Source: Mimachlamys varia (taxonomy: Eukaryota; Mollusca; Bivalvia; Pectinida; Pectinidae). From it: DNA of 64,000 bases. The translations under genes and the position numbers were made by a program. The stretch is taken from contig OX392527.1 of the NCBI GenBank assembly GCA_947623455.1, forward strand, positions 9,606,001 to 9,670,000. Direction: 5' to 3'. This document shows, piece by piece, positions 50,300-61,200 of this stretch. Within the stretch, counting starts at the first letter, position 1, and every line of letters starts with the position of its first letter. The notes beneath the pieces were generated by a model, which was not told the origin of the DNA, made no database searches, and saw nothing but the letters and a program-made list of their open reading frames with translations.

Positions 50300-51325
50300 A
50301 ATGACCCTAGTTAAAACATCAAGGAGTATCCTAGTTAAAACTTAAATGGGTATCATAGTAAAAACATAAAGGAGTATCCTAGTTAAAACTTAAATGGGTA
50401 TCATAGTTAAAACGTCACGGAGTATCCTAGTTAAAGAAAAAATGGGTATCCTAGTTGAAACATTAAGGAGTATCCTAGTTGAAACATTAAGGAGTATCCT
50501 AGTTAAAACATCAAGGAGTATCCTAGTTAAAATATAATGGGGTATCCTAGTTAAAACATAAAGGAGTATCCTAGTTAAGACATTAAGGAGTATCCTAGTT
50601 CTAACAAAAAGGAGTATCATAGTTAAAACGTCACGGAGTATCCTAGTTAAAACATAAAGGGGTATCCTAGCTAAAAAATAAAGGAGTATCCTAGTTAAAC
50701 ATAAAGGAGTATCCTAGCTAAAACATAAATGAGTATCCTAGCTAAAACATCAATGAGTATCCTAGTTAAAACATCAAGAAGTATCCTAGTTAAAACATAA
50801 CGGAGTATCCTAGTTAAAACATACAGGAGTATCCCAGTTAAAACATTAAGATGTGTCCTAGTTCAAACATAAAGGAGTATCCTAGTTTAAAAATCAAGGA
50901 GTATCCCTAGTTAAAAAATAAAGGAGTACCCAGGTTAAAACATCAAGGAATATCCTAGTTAAAACATCAAGGAGTATCCTAGTTAAAACATAAAGGTGTA
51001 TTCTAGTTAAAACATAAATGAGTATCCTAGTTAAAACATCAAGGAGTATGCTAGTTAAAACATCAAGGAGTATCCTAGTTAAAACATAAAGGAGTATCCT
51101 AGTTAAAACATCAAGGAGTATCCTAGTTAAAACATAAAGGAGCATCCTAGTTAACACATCAAGGAGTATCCTAGTTAAAACATAAAGGAGTATTCTAGTT
51201 AAAACATAAAGGAGCATCCTAGTTAAAACATCAAGGAGTATCCTAGTTCTAACAAAAAGGAGTATCCTAGTTAAAACATCAAGGAGTATCCAAGTTAAAA
51301 CATAAAGGAGTATCCTAGTTCAAAC
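50300..51325. repeat. 24-bp minisatellite, about 43 copies
   Basis: The unit is AGTATCCTAGTTAAAACATC followed by AAGG (or ATAAAGG). It is moderately diverged, with unit variants AAATGGGTATC, CTAGCTAAAA and CTAGTTCTAAC. 24 bp is 8 codons, so minus-strand ORFs with an 8-residue period (RILLDVLT-like) appear at 50390-50620 and 50894-51217. They have no start or end logic and are repeat artefacts. Confidence 0.94.
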
Positions 51326-51769
51326 GAAAACATGAATGGAGCAGAGATAACAATGACGGACATACTTTCATATCTGAATAATAATGTGATAAATACATCA
51401 GCTTAAAATCTAGTCACATTGTCAAGTATAAAATGTAACATACATTGCCACTGTGTGCTAAAATGGTCAATATACAGAAGTGTACACATGCAAGATTGAT
51501 CAATATAAATAACGATAACACTAAATAATAAACCTCAAGGTAAAAGGCACCAAAACAATACGAAGGAGGTATATATATAAAACGTTGGCATGGTGAACAC
51601 ATTAAAAATTGTTGCATATATAGATATGGTATATTCTACATGTGATACTATTGGATACGCTGTAAATTGATACGTGATATTTAACATACAGAATAACTAT
51701 TACAAGTTAATACTAAATATATCAGCTAAACGGGCGGATATGTGAATTTGCAATTATTATACCAGTTAC
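51326..51769. other. AT-rich spacer, no gene seen
   Basis: About 440 bp, strongly AT-rich. A 67-codon minus-strand frame (51414-51617) has no recognisable content. Confidence 0.5.
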
Positions 51770-51975
51770 ACGTGAGCCAATATACATTATAACAATAACA
51801 CACGAGACGTATATACTTTAACAACTACTTGTGTGAAATATACATTATGACAACTACTTGTGAGAAATGTACATTATGACAACTACTTGTGAAAAATGTA
51901 CATTATACATTATGACAACTACATGTACTTGTGAGAAATATACATTATAAACATTCACACGTGAGACCATACATT
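51770..51975. repeat. Small 29-bp AT-rich tandem repeat, about 6 copies
   Basis: ACATTATGACAACTACTTGT followed by GAGAAATGT repeats every 29 bp at 51842, 51871 and 51900, with degenerate copies on both sides. The outer copies carry CACGTGAG or CACGAGAC instead of CTTGTGAG, a motif also present in the next small repeat at 52371-52528. Confidence 0.8.
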
Positions 51976-52370
51976 TATCATCTGTATACTGCTTTAAACC
52001 ACCCACCAGTAACATGGTAAACTCAGTATCATCATGACCTGACAGTGTGAGAAGAAGTTGAGAACAACTTGAGAAGAACGTTTACTCGCGCCAGGTGACG
52101 TCGTGACCGGAAATGGTATCCAAACAAAAGTGGTGAGCGCAAGAAAATAGTCCGTCATAATCAATCAATAAAACTTAAGAAAAACATTTTTAGAATAAAA
52201 CAAAACATTTCAAGCATAAATGTACATATTAGAAAGCCTATGACGATGTATTCGCTTTCAAATTATTTTTTCATACATAATTGAAAGGTTTATGGTATTC
52301 CTCCGCGCAAAAGTTCTTTTTCTTTACGTTTTTCACAGACTGATCACTTATACAGTATTTCAGTGTTTGT
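51976..52370. other. AT-rich sequence downstream of the glycosyltransferase gene
   Basis: Unique sequence between the two small repeats. It could be 3' UTR or intergenic on the minus strand. I see no coding signal and no canonical polyadenylation signal that I would assert. Confidence 0.45.
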
Positions 52371-52528
52371 CGTTTATATACTATAACATATACACGTGAG
52401 ACTATTGTATATACTATAACAGACACAGTGAGAATATTTTATATACTATAACATATACACGTGAGACTATTAATATATTTGCATATACTATAACAGATAT
52501 ATATGAGACTATTGTTTATACTTATAGA
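52371..52528. repeat. Small ~35-bp AT-rich tandem repeat, about 4 copies
   Basis: TATACTATAACATATACACG then TGAGACTATT, repeated about four times with small length changes. It lies within 250 bp of the stop codon of the glycosyltransferase gene and so may be transcribed as part of its 3' UTR. No AATAAA on the minus strand was found in the immediate downstream sequence. Confidence 0.75.
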
Positions 52529-52610
52529 TACATGTAAAACCAAACATATGTACACATTAAAATATTTTGAATGCTTGATGTTATTCTACATGTATATAAC
52601 ACACGTTACA

Positions 52611-53711
52611 TTATATATGCGTTGTCTGCTCGGTGCTGTCAGATGTTCGTTGTTGAGGAGGGTGCAGTACCTTCCGTAGGGCATCCACATACGTGCTATG
52701 TGTCCGCCAGGCTGCCTGCAGGAGTTCGTCGTTATAATAGCCATGGGAAGCGATAACACTATGGAATAACATGTTGTTAGGTTCTATCCGCTGTTCACCA
52801 GTGTATATATTAGAGTTATGTTGGGGATATATCCCCAGTTTAAACACCACAATAGCAAGAAAGACGTCGTCGAATAGAAAGTTCTTGGTGTACTGCATTG
52901 CAATTTGTATATCCTTTAAGAAATGCATAGATATTAGCATAGCCCCGGCACTTATAAACGGTGGGTAACGGTTAAAAGGGTAGTCCTCATAGGATATATA
53001 CCACTTCCCATACTCATGCCGCTCGGGTGCGTCTTCGTGGAGGTTTCCCATAAAGAGTGTCTCGTGCTGTTTGGCAGAGAGTGTGTTGAGAAATGCTATA
53101 AGAAAGGGCGTGGCCACGTAGAAGTCGTCATCCATGAACACGACGAACTGGGCGTGGCCACAGTGTTTGACAGCCCAGTGGATTCCACCGACCGTCTTCT
53201 GAGTGTTGTTGTAATAATCATCCCTGAAGGTCATTTGAAGGACGTCGTTGTGTTCATGAATCTCGTGCTGCAAAGTCTTATGAATTCGATGGTCATCGTT
53301 CTCTCTTGGCATTCCAACCAAAAATATCGTTTTATATGGAAATGTACCTGATATGGGGCCCTCCTTTCCCCATGTGGATCGAATTGAATCCCTTCTGTCA
53401 AAATGACGGACGGAAGACTTGACGAGGAATAGGAGGAATATATCACGCTGTTTGCATTTGTTGGAGACGTCGGTAGTGTATTTGTACTGGTAAGAGTTGA
53501 TGGGCTGCTTGTCCAGTGGCTTGCCTGCTCGGTACGCCTGAACCAGAGCCGTCATGTTGATGTCTAGCGGGTACCGGAAACTCTTAAAGGACACATCCTT
53601 CGAGAGTGTACTGACCTGGTCACGTGTCATGAGAAATATCATAACGACCAGCAGCAGTAGCAGGTGGCATCTCCTCCGGAAGAACTTCTGTACCAATCCA
53701 TCGTACCTCAT
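52611..53711 (-). CDS. Beta-1,3-glycosyltransferase, GT31 family, brainiac-like
   Basis: A 366-residue type II Golgi membrane enzyme that transfers galactose or N-acetylglucosamine from the UDP-sugar in beta-1,3 linkage. It has a short basic cytosolic tail (RRR at 12-14), a membrane anchor at about 16-28, and a luminal stem, then the GT31 motifs in order: RRDSIRSTWG (106-115), FLVG (130-133), DDYYNNTQKT (164-173), FVVFMDDDFYV with the metal-binding DDD (189-199), YPPFISAGAML (249-259), and FDDVFLAIVVFKLGI (280-294). The DDV form and the SVIASHGYYNDE segment (318-329) with its following tryptophan favour the brainiac subgroup over B3GALT. N-glycosylation sequons lie at N52 and N168. Length is normal for the family. 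The start has A at -3 (AACATGA). The coding region is intact and uninterrupted, as is common for GT31. Substrate specificity is inferred only. Confidence 0.93.
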   Translation of the reverse strand: MRYDGLVQKFFRRRCHLLLLLVVMIFLMTRDQVSTLSKDVSFKSFRYPLDINMTALVQAYRAGKPLDKQPINSYQYKYTTDVSNKCKQRDIFLLFLVKSSVRHFDRRDSIRSTWGKEGPISGTFPYKTIFLVGMPRENDDHRIHKTLQHEIHEHNDVLQMTFRDDYYNNTQKTVGGIHWAVKHCGHAQFVVFMDDDFYVATPFLIAFLNTLSAKQHETLFMGNLHEDAPERHEYGKWYISYEDYPFNRYPPFISAGAMLISMHFLKDIQIAMQYTKNFLFDDVFLAIVVFKLGIYPQHNSNIYTGEQRIEPNNMLFHSVIASHGYYNDELLQAAWRTHSTYVDALRKVLHPPQQRTSDSTEQTTHI

Positions 53712-53760
53712 GTTCAGTCTGTCCTTGTCCCAGATCTGTGCGCGGTTTGGTTAAGGTCAT
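53620..53760 (-). promoter_or_regulatory. Upstream ORF overlapping the glycosyltransferase start
   Basis: An ATG at 53758-53760 (minus) lies 49 bases before the main ATG, in a different frame. It opens a 46-codon ORF that ends at TGA 53620-53622, inside the main coding sequence. Its context has C at -3 (weak), while the main ATG has A at -3. If the transcript starts upstream, ribosomes must leak past this ATG, which would damp translation. The sequence directly shows the ORF; the regulatory effect is inferred. Confidence 0.6.
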
Positions 53761-53770
53761 TGGTGAAGAT

Positions 53771-53799
53771 CCTGTAACAAAGAGATCATATTTAACTTT
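53771..53799 (-). other. Probable 3' splice site in the 5' UTR
   Basis: On the minus strand, CTCTTTGTTACAG precedes GATCTTCACC, a reasonable acceptor with AG at plus positions 53772-53773. The exon holding the coding sequence would start at 53771, 60 bases before the ATG, implying one or more non-coding upstream exons to the right. The donor was not identified. Confidence 0.5.
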
Positions 53800-54039
53800 A
53801 CACAGCTAGAGACATACTTCAGTGAGAAAAGGCAGTAGAAAATCAGAGCAAGCAAACTATTTTTAACAACCCAAAGGACATGCGCAGATCTGAACCGAGG
53901 CCGATCCGTGATTATTGAAGGACCAGACGCACCTGATCGAAACCGAATTGCTGGCTATACCCAGTTTGTGTTATGTCATATAAATCAAGATCATGTTGCA
54001 CGTTGCATAGGTGAAGACGTGAAAGGATGGCAGATTATA
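53800..54039. other. Unique sequence upstream of the glycosyltransferase
   Basis: Presumed intron or 5' flank of the minus-strand gene. A 65-codon plus-strand frame (53908-54105) runs into the foldback element and has no recognisable content. Confidence 0.5.
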
Positions 54040-54194
54040 AGACTCTTTCATATGCGTGTATGTAGGATAGGGATATTCCACCCGAGGGGTCACAAAATGT
54101 GGTGAAACCCGAGGCTTGCCGAGGGTTTTACCACATTTTGTGATCCCGAGGGTGGAATATCCCTATCCTACATACACACATAATGAAAGAGTCT
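54040..54194. mobile_element. 155-bp foldback (inverted-repeat) element
   Basis: Two arms of about 72 bp face each other around a ~12-bp centre (GAGGCTTGCCGA). The left arm reads AAGACTCTTTCAT ... GGATAGGGATATTCCACCCG ... ACAAAATGTGGTGAAACCC; the right arm is its complement with about six differences (for example TTTTACCACATTTTGTGATC). The centre has CCGAGG on both sides. There is no coding capacity. No clear target duplication was found. The arms continue weakly into TTTCTCTCATATC (54196-54208), which is matched by GATATGAGAGAAA at 54578-54590, so it may be the edge of a larger element. Confidence 0.8.
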
Positions 54195-54464
54195 TTTTCT
54201 CTCATATCAACTAACCGAATAAGCTCAGAAACCATGAAAATATGTTTAAACAGGCTACCATTTTGAAATTTCAACTTTTTCCTTGAGCTTTTTTGACGAA
54301 AACGAATTAGACAGCGAGTTTAAGCATACCCTATATTTGCAAACATTGTTTGCGCAGAAAAATTAATCTCCTCTTCCTGGTGTTTATGGTTAAAATTTTG
54401 TGAAAGGTTTTAATTTTATCACGCCGTCGTTTTCTCTTTCCGGCAGCAGAGTTTACCGTATTCG

Positions 54465-54499
54465 TGACGTCACGTCATTGTTGAGCCATTGTGACGTCA
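54465..54499. promoter_or_regulatory. Two perfect CRE palindromes
   Basis: TGACGTCA occurs at 54465-54472 and 54492-54499, both within GTGACGTCACGTC, 27 bp apart. This is the consensus site for CREB/ATF factors. It lies about 750 bp upstream of the glycosyltransferase start on the minus strand. The repetition may also simply reflect a small duplication inside transposon-derived DNA. Confidence 0.4.
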
Positions 54500-54512
54500 C
54501 GTCGCGTGAAAT

Positions 54513-54542
54513 GCTATGTAAGATAGATTTTTCTTACATAGC
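54513..54542. repeat. Perfect 10-bp-stem hairpin
   Basis: GCTATGTAAG (54513-54522) and CTTACATAGC (54533-54542) are exact complements around a 10-nt loop (ATAGATTTTT). The following TTTCTTACAT repeats part of the right arm. It is not an obvious terminator or miRNA precursor (stem too short). Confidence 0.8.
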
Positions 54543-54877
54543 TTTCTTACATGGGCAACCTCTATCCAACATGGCGAGATATGAGAGAAATAAGCTGCTT
54601 GGTATTGTGACATGAACAATGAGAGAGGGGAGGTAACTCCCACGAAGAGAATACAACTGGAATTGATGGAAAATATATTTAAAAAATATTTAATATTCCA
54701 ACGATATTTCAGAAGAGACAAGTTCTTATATTTTTTCCCATTTACTACATTAAGTATTGCTTTATGTTATCTTATTCATATCAATCAAACCCGACTCGCA
54801 AGCCTTATGGAATAACTCGTCACAATTTATAAAGGGGTCAAAACAACACCGGTTATTTTTTGTGCAATGCCGAAATA

Positions 54878-57430
54878 AATACAACACGATACACTATGTA
54901 TCGACACTTAATACCTAAGTACATCACGATACACAATGTATCGACACTAAATACCTTAGTACATCATGATACACCATGTATCAACACTAAATACCTTAGC
55001 ACATCACGATACACTGTATCAACACTAAATACCTAAGTACATTATGATACACACTGTATCAGCACTAAATACATTAGTACATCACGATACATACTGTATT
55101 AATACTAAATACCTTAATACATCATGATACACTATGTATCGACATTTAATACCTTAGCACATCACGATACACTGTATATCAGCACTAAATACCTAAGTAC
55201 AACACGATGCACACTGTATTGACACTTAATATATTAGTACATCACGATACACTATGTATCAACACTAAATACACAAGCATATAACGATACACACTGCATC
55301 AACACTAAATACATTAGTACATCACGATACATACTGTATCAATATAAATACCTTAGTACATCATGATACACTATGTATCAATACTAAATACCTTAGTACA
55401 TCATGATACACACTATATCAACACTAAATACATTAGTACATCACGATACACTGTATCAACACTAAATACATAAGTACATCACGATACACTATGTATCAAC
55501 ACTAAATACCTTAGTACATCATGATACACACTATATCAACACTAAATACATAAGTACATCACGATACACTGTATCAACACTTAATACATAAGTACATCAT
55601 GATACACTATGTATCAATATAAATACCTTAGTACATCACGATACACATTGTATCAACACTAAATACATTAGTACATCATGATACACACTGTATCAACACT
55701 AAATACATTAGTACATCACGATATACACTATATCAACACTAAATACATTGGTACATCTTGATACACACTGTATCAACAATAAATACATAAGTACATCACG
55801 ATACACTGTATCAACACTTAATACATAAGTACATCACGATACACTATGTATCAACAACAAATACCTTAAAACATCACAATACACACCTTAACAACACAAA
55901 ATACATTAGCACATCATGATACACTATGTATCAACACTAAATACATTAGTTCATCATGATACACTGTATCAACACTAAATACATGAGTACATCATGATAC
56001 ACTTTGTATCAACACTAAATACATTAGTACATCACGATACACTATGTATCAATACTTAATAACTAAGTACATTATGATACACACTGTATCAACACTAAAT
56101 ACATTAGTACATCACGATACATACTGTATCAATATAAATTCCTTAGTACATCACGATACACACTGTATCAACACTAAATACATTGGTACATCTTGATACA
56201 CACTGTATCAACACTAAATACATAAGTACATCACGATACACTGTATCAACACTAAATACATAAGTACATCACGATACACTGTATCAACACTTAATACATA
56301 AGTACATCACGATACACTATGTATCAACAACAAATACCTTAAAACATCACAATACACACCTTAACAACACAAAATACATTAGTACATCAAGATACACTAT
56401 GTATCAATACTAAATACCTTAGTACATCATGATACACTATGTATCAATATAAATACCTTAGTACATCACGATATACACTATATCAACACTAAATACATTA
56501 GTACATCACGATACACTGTATCAACACTTAATTCATAAGTACATCACGATACACACTATATCAACACTAAATACATAAGTACATCACAATAAACAATGTA
56601 TCAACACTAAATACATTAGCTCATCATGATACACTATGTATCAACACTAAATACATTAGTACATCATGATACACTATGTATCAACACTAAATACATAAGT
56701 ACATCACGATACACTGTATCAACACTAAATACCTAAGTACATCACGATACACACTGTATCAACACTAAATACATTAGTACATCATGATACACACTGTATC
56801 GACACTAGATACTTTAGTACATCACGATACACTACATGTATGTATCAACACTAAATACCTTAGTACATCAAGATACACACTGTATCAACACTAAATACCT
56901 TAGTACATCACGATACACACTGCATCAACACTAAATACCTTAGTACATCACGATACACACTGCATCAAAACTAAATACCTTAGTACATCACGACACACAC
57001 CTTATCAACTCTAAATACCTTAGTATATCACAATACATACTGTATAAACACTAAATACCTTGGTACTTCACGATTCACACTGTATCAACACTAAATACAT
57101 TAGTACATCACGATACACACTGTATCAACACTTAATACCTAAGTACATCACGATATACTATGTATTAACACTAAATACATTAGCACATCACGATACACAT
57201 TGTATCAACACTTAATACCTTAGTACATCACGATATACTATGTATCAACACTAAATACATTAGCACATCACGATACACACTGTATCAACACTAAATACAT
57301 AAGCACATCACGATACACACTGTATCAACACTAAATACATAAGCACATCACGATACACTATGTATCAACACTAAATACATCACGATGCACACCATACCAA
57401 CACTTAATACCTGAGTTAGTACATCACATG
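54878..57430. repeat. ~40-bp degenerate minisatellite, about 64 copies
   Basis: The unit is ACATCACGATACACACTGTA followed by TCAACACTAAATACATTAGT, with lengths of 36-42. Each unit holds a dyad GATAC...GTATC whose loop varies (ACT, ACACT or ACTAT); the ACTAT form extends to GATACA-CTA-TGTATC. Internal duplication: a block with TTGATACACACTGTATC then CAATACACACCTTAACAAC occurs near 55750-55910 and again near 56190-56380. It decays at the right edge into GATATCGATTGTCACTGTATC. It is far more diverged than the 30-bp or 29-bp arrays. Confidence 0.94.
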
Positions 57431-58002
57431 ACATCTCGATCATCACGATATCGATTGTCACTGTATCGACACAATAGATATAGAGAGGGTCCGATGGATG
57501 TTGCAGTACTGACTTCAATACGACACCATGTTGTTATACAGCAGTCTGCAGTTGTTCCGTATGTGTATAACTTCTCAGATTAATTCGTACCAGACATAAG
57601 ACAGAGTAATGAATCATACTGGCCGACAGGGGATAAGGCAAAACGCTTACTATAATGGTATGCATTATGGAGGCAGGTAGCGCACATTTTGTCACAGGAC
57701 TGTCATCGTTATTATTAAAACAGTAGCAATTCCTATGGGTTTACCGCCTAGACTTGGCCTCTTTGTAAGTTCGTGCACTACATGGCAATATCTATGTACG
57801 GTATTTGAATAAAACTACCGGCTTTTTATTTTACTAGACGAAATGAATATTTAAAACAAGTTTAACAATAGAATGTAACAGTATACCTATAAGCCACAGT
57901 CAAAGGGCTTTCTTTTAAAAAAAAACTAGGAATAGTATACAACACGTTTATAGGTCACTGCAGGATAAGGTACATCGGAAAAACTGTTTTAAATACACAT
58001 CA
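57431..58002. other. Unique spacer, no gene seen
   Basis: 570 bp without a supported ORF. No RNA gene or transposon motif was recognised. Confidence 0.5.
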
Positions 58003-58170
58003 AAACAAGAGGTCCATTGGGCCTTTAGAGCAAATTAAGTGTCAACTGAGTTTTACAGATCAGCGCCAAAATTAATCTCGATGGGGACCCCATAATAAAT
58101 TATAGTACCAAACTCGAAGCCGATTTTTTCAACCATTCTTGAGAAGTTGTAAATATATCGTCAATCTGAC
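58003..58170 (+). mobile_element. Fragment of a dispersed bivalve-type repeat (5' part)
   Basis: AACAAGAGGTCCATTGGGCC (with CCATTGGGCCTTTAGAG), then GATGGGGACCCCATAATAAA, TTATAGTACCAAACTCGAAG and CCATTCTTGAGAAGTTG. This order resembles, from memory, the leading part of the dispersed repeat whose internal part is at 47915-48240. It is truncated against the 29-bp array and has no coding capacity. Confidence 0.5.
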
Positions 58171-58221
58171 GCTGAGATGTCTCCATAGATTGACACGAGA
58201 GTGAGCCAACACAGTGCACAT

Positions 58222-61200
58222 TGGTTATATATAGAAGCTACCGGTGGTTGTTATATAGAGGTTACACAACCAGTGATCGTTATATAGAGGTTACACAACC
58301 AATGGTTGTTATATAGAGGTTACACAACCAATGGTTGTTATATAGAGGTTACACAACCAATGGTTGTTATATAGAGGTTACACAACCAATGGTTGTTATA
58401 TAGAGGTTACACAACCACTTAGTTATATAGAGGTTACACGACCAGTGATTGTTATATAGAGGTTACACAACCAGTGATTGTTATATAGAGGTTACACAAC
58501 CACTTAGTTATATAGAGGTTACACGACCAGTGATTGTTATATAGAGGTTACACAACCAGTGATTGTTATATAGAGGTTACACAACCACTTTGTTATATAG
58601 AGGTTACACAACCACTTAGTTATATAGAGGTTACACGACCAGTGATTGTTATATAGAGATTACACAACCAGTGATTGTTATATAGAGGTTACACAACCAC
58701 TTTGTTATATAGAGGTTACACAACCAGTGATTGTTATATAGAGGTTACACAACCACCAGCGATTGTTATATAGAGGTTACACAACCAGTGATTGTTATAT
58801 AGAGGTTACACAACCACTTTGTTAAATAGAGGTTACACAACCAGTGGTTGTTATATAGAGGTTACACAACCAGTGATTGTTATATAGAGGTTACACAACC
58901 AGTGATTGTTATATAGAGGTTACACAACCACTTTGTTATATAGAGGTTACACAACCAGTGATTGTTATATAGAGGTTACACAACCAGCGGTTGTTATATA
59001 GAGGTTACACAACCACTTAGTTATATAGAGGTTACACAACCAGTGATTGTTATATAGAGGTTACACAACCAGTGGTTGTTATATAGAGGTTACACAACCA
59101 GTGGTTGTTATATAGAGGTTACACAACCAATGGTTGTTATATAGAGGTTACACAACCAGTGATTGTTATATAGAGGTTACACAACCAGTGATTGTTATAT
59201 AGAGGTTACACAACCAGTGGTTGTTATATAGAGGTTACACAACCAGTGGTTGTTATATAGAGGTTACACAACCAATGGTTGTTATATAGAGGTTACACAA
59301 CCAGTGATTGTTATATAAAGGTTACACAACCAGTGATTGTTATATAGAGGTTACACAACCAGTGATTGTTATATAGAGGTTACACAACCACTTTGTTATA
59401 TAGAGGTTACACAACCAATGGTTGTTATATAGAGGTTACACAACCAATGGTTGTTATATAGAGGTTACACAACCAGTGGTTGTTATATAGAGGTTACACA
59501 ACCAATGGTTGTTATATAGAGGTTACACAACCAATGGTTGTTATATAGAGGTTACACAACTAGTGATTGTTATATAGAGGTTACACAACCAGTGATTGTT
59601 ATATAGAGGTTACACAACCAGTGGTTGTTATATAGAGGTTACACAACCAATGGTTGTTATATAGAGGTTACACAACCAGTGATTGTTATATAGAGGTTAC
59701 ACAACCAGTGATTGTTATATAGAGGTTACACAACCAGTGATTGTTATATAGAGGTTACACAACCACTTTGTTATATAGAGGTTACACAACCAATGGTTGT
59801 TATATAGAGGTTACACAACCAATGGTTGTTATATAGAGGTTACACAACCAGTGATTGTTATATAGAGGTTACACAACCACTTAGTTATATAGAGGTTACA
59901 CGACCAGTGATTGTTATATAGAGGTTACACAACCAGTGATTGTTATATAGAGGTTACACAACCAATGGTTGTTATATAGAGGTTACACAACCAATGGTTG
60001 TTATATAGAGGTTACACAACCAGTGGTTGTTATATAGAGGTTACACAACCAGTGGTTGTTATATAGAGGTTACACAACCAATGGTTGTTATATAGAGGTT
60101 ACACAACCAGTGATTGTTATATAGAGGTTACACAACCAGTGATTGTTATATAGAGGTTACACAACCAGTGATTGTTATATAGAGGTTACACAACCAGTGG
60201 TTGTTATATAGAGGTTACACAACCAGTGATTGTTATATAGAGGTTACACAACCAGTGGTTGTTATATAGAGGTTACACAACCAATGGTTGTTATATAGAG
60301 GTTACACAACCAGTGATTGTTATATAGAGGTTACACAACCAGTGATTGTTATATAGAGGTTACACAACCAGTGATTGTTATATAGAGGTTACACAACCAC
60401 TTTGTTATATAGAGGTTACACAACCAATGGTTGTTATATAGAGGTTACACAACCAATGGTTGTTATATAGAGGTTACACAACCAGTGGTTGTTATATCGA
60501 GGTTACACAACCAGTGGTTGTTATATAGAGGTTACACAACCAATGGTTGTTATATAGAGGTTACACAACCAGTGATTGTTATATAGAGGTTACACAACCA
60601 GTGATTGTTATATAGAGGTTACACAACCACTTAGTTATATAGAGGTTACACAACCAATGGTTGTTATATAGAGGTTACACAACCAGTGATTGTTATATAG
60701 AGGTTACACAACCAATGGTTGTTATATAGAGGTTACACAACCACTTTGTTATATAGAGGTTACACAACCACTTTGTTATATAGAGGTTACACAACCACTT
60801 TGTTATATAGAGGTTACACAACCAGTGATTGTTATATAGAGGTTACACAACCAGTGGTTGTTATATAGAGGTTACACAACCAGTGGTTGTTATATAGAGG
60901 TTACACAACCAATGGTTGTTATATAAAGGTTACACAACCAGTGATTGTTATATAGAGGTTACACAACCAGTGATTGTTATATAGAGGTTACACAACCAGT
61001 GATTGTTATATAGAGGTTACACAACCACTTTGTTATATAGAGGTTACACAACCAATGGTTGTTATATAGAGGTTACACAACCAATGGTTGTTATATAGAG
61101 GTTACACAACCAGTGGTTGTTATATAGAGGTTACACAACCAGTGGTTGTTATATAGAGGTTACACAACCAATGGTTGTTATATAGAGGTTACACAACCAG

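Larger units (their letters stand above)
54195..54877. other. Spacer with palindromic motifs, no gene
   Basis: It contains the 13-bp inverted repeat noted for the foldback element, two CRE palindromes and a strong hairpin (listed separately), and GGGGAGGTAACTCCC near 54627. The short open frames in both strands have no recognisable content. Confidence 0.5.

Noticed and set aside
50390..51217. Minus-strand 8-residue repeat ORFs (RILLDVLT-like), superficially membrane-protein-like
   Set aside because: Artefact of the 24-bp repeat. The hydrophobicity comes from AT-rich codons; there is no conserved start or continuation outside the array.
53016..53351. Plus-strand ORF of 111 codons inside the glycosyltransferase
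   Set aside because: It is the antisense shadow of a well-supported coding region containing all GT31 motifs.
54513..54542. microRNA precursor
   Set aside because: The stem is only 10 bp with a 10-nt loop, far shorter than an animal pre-miRNA.
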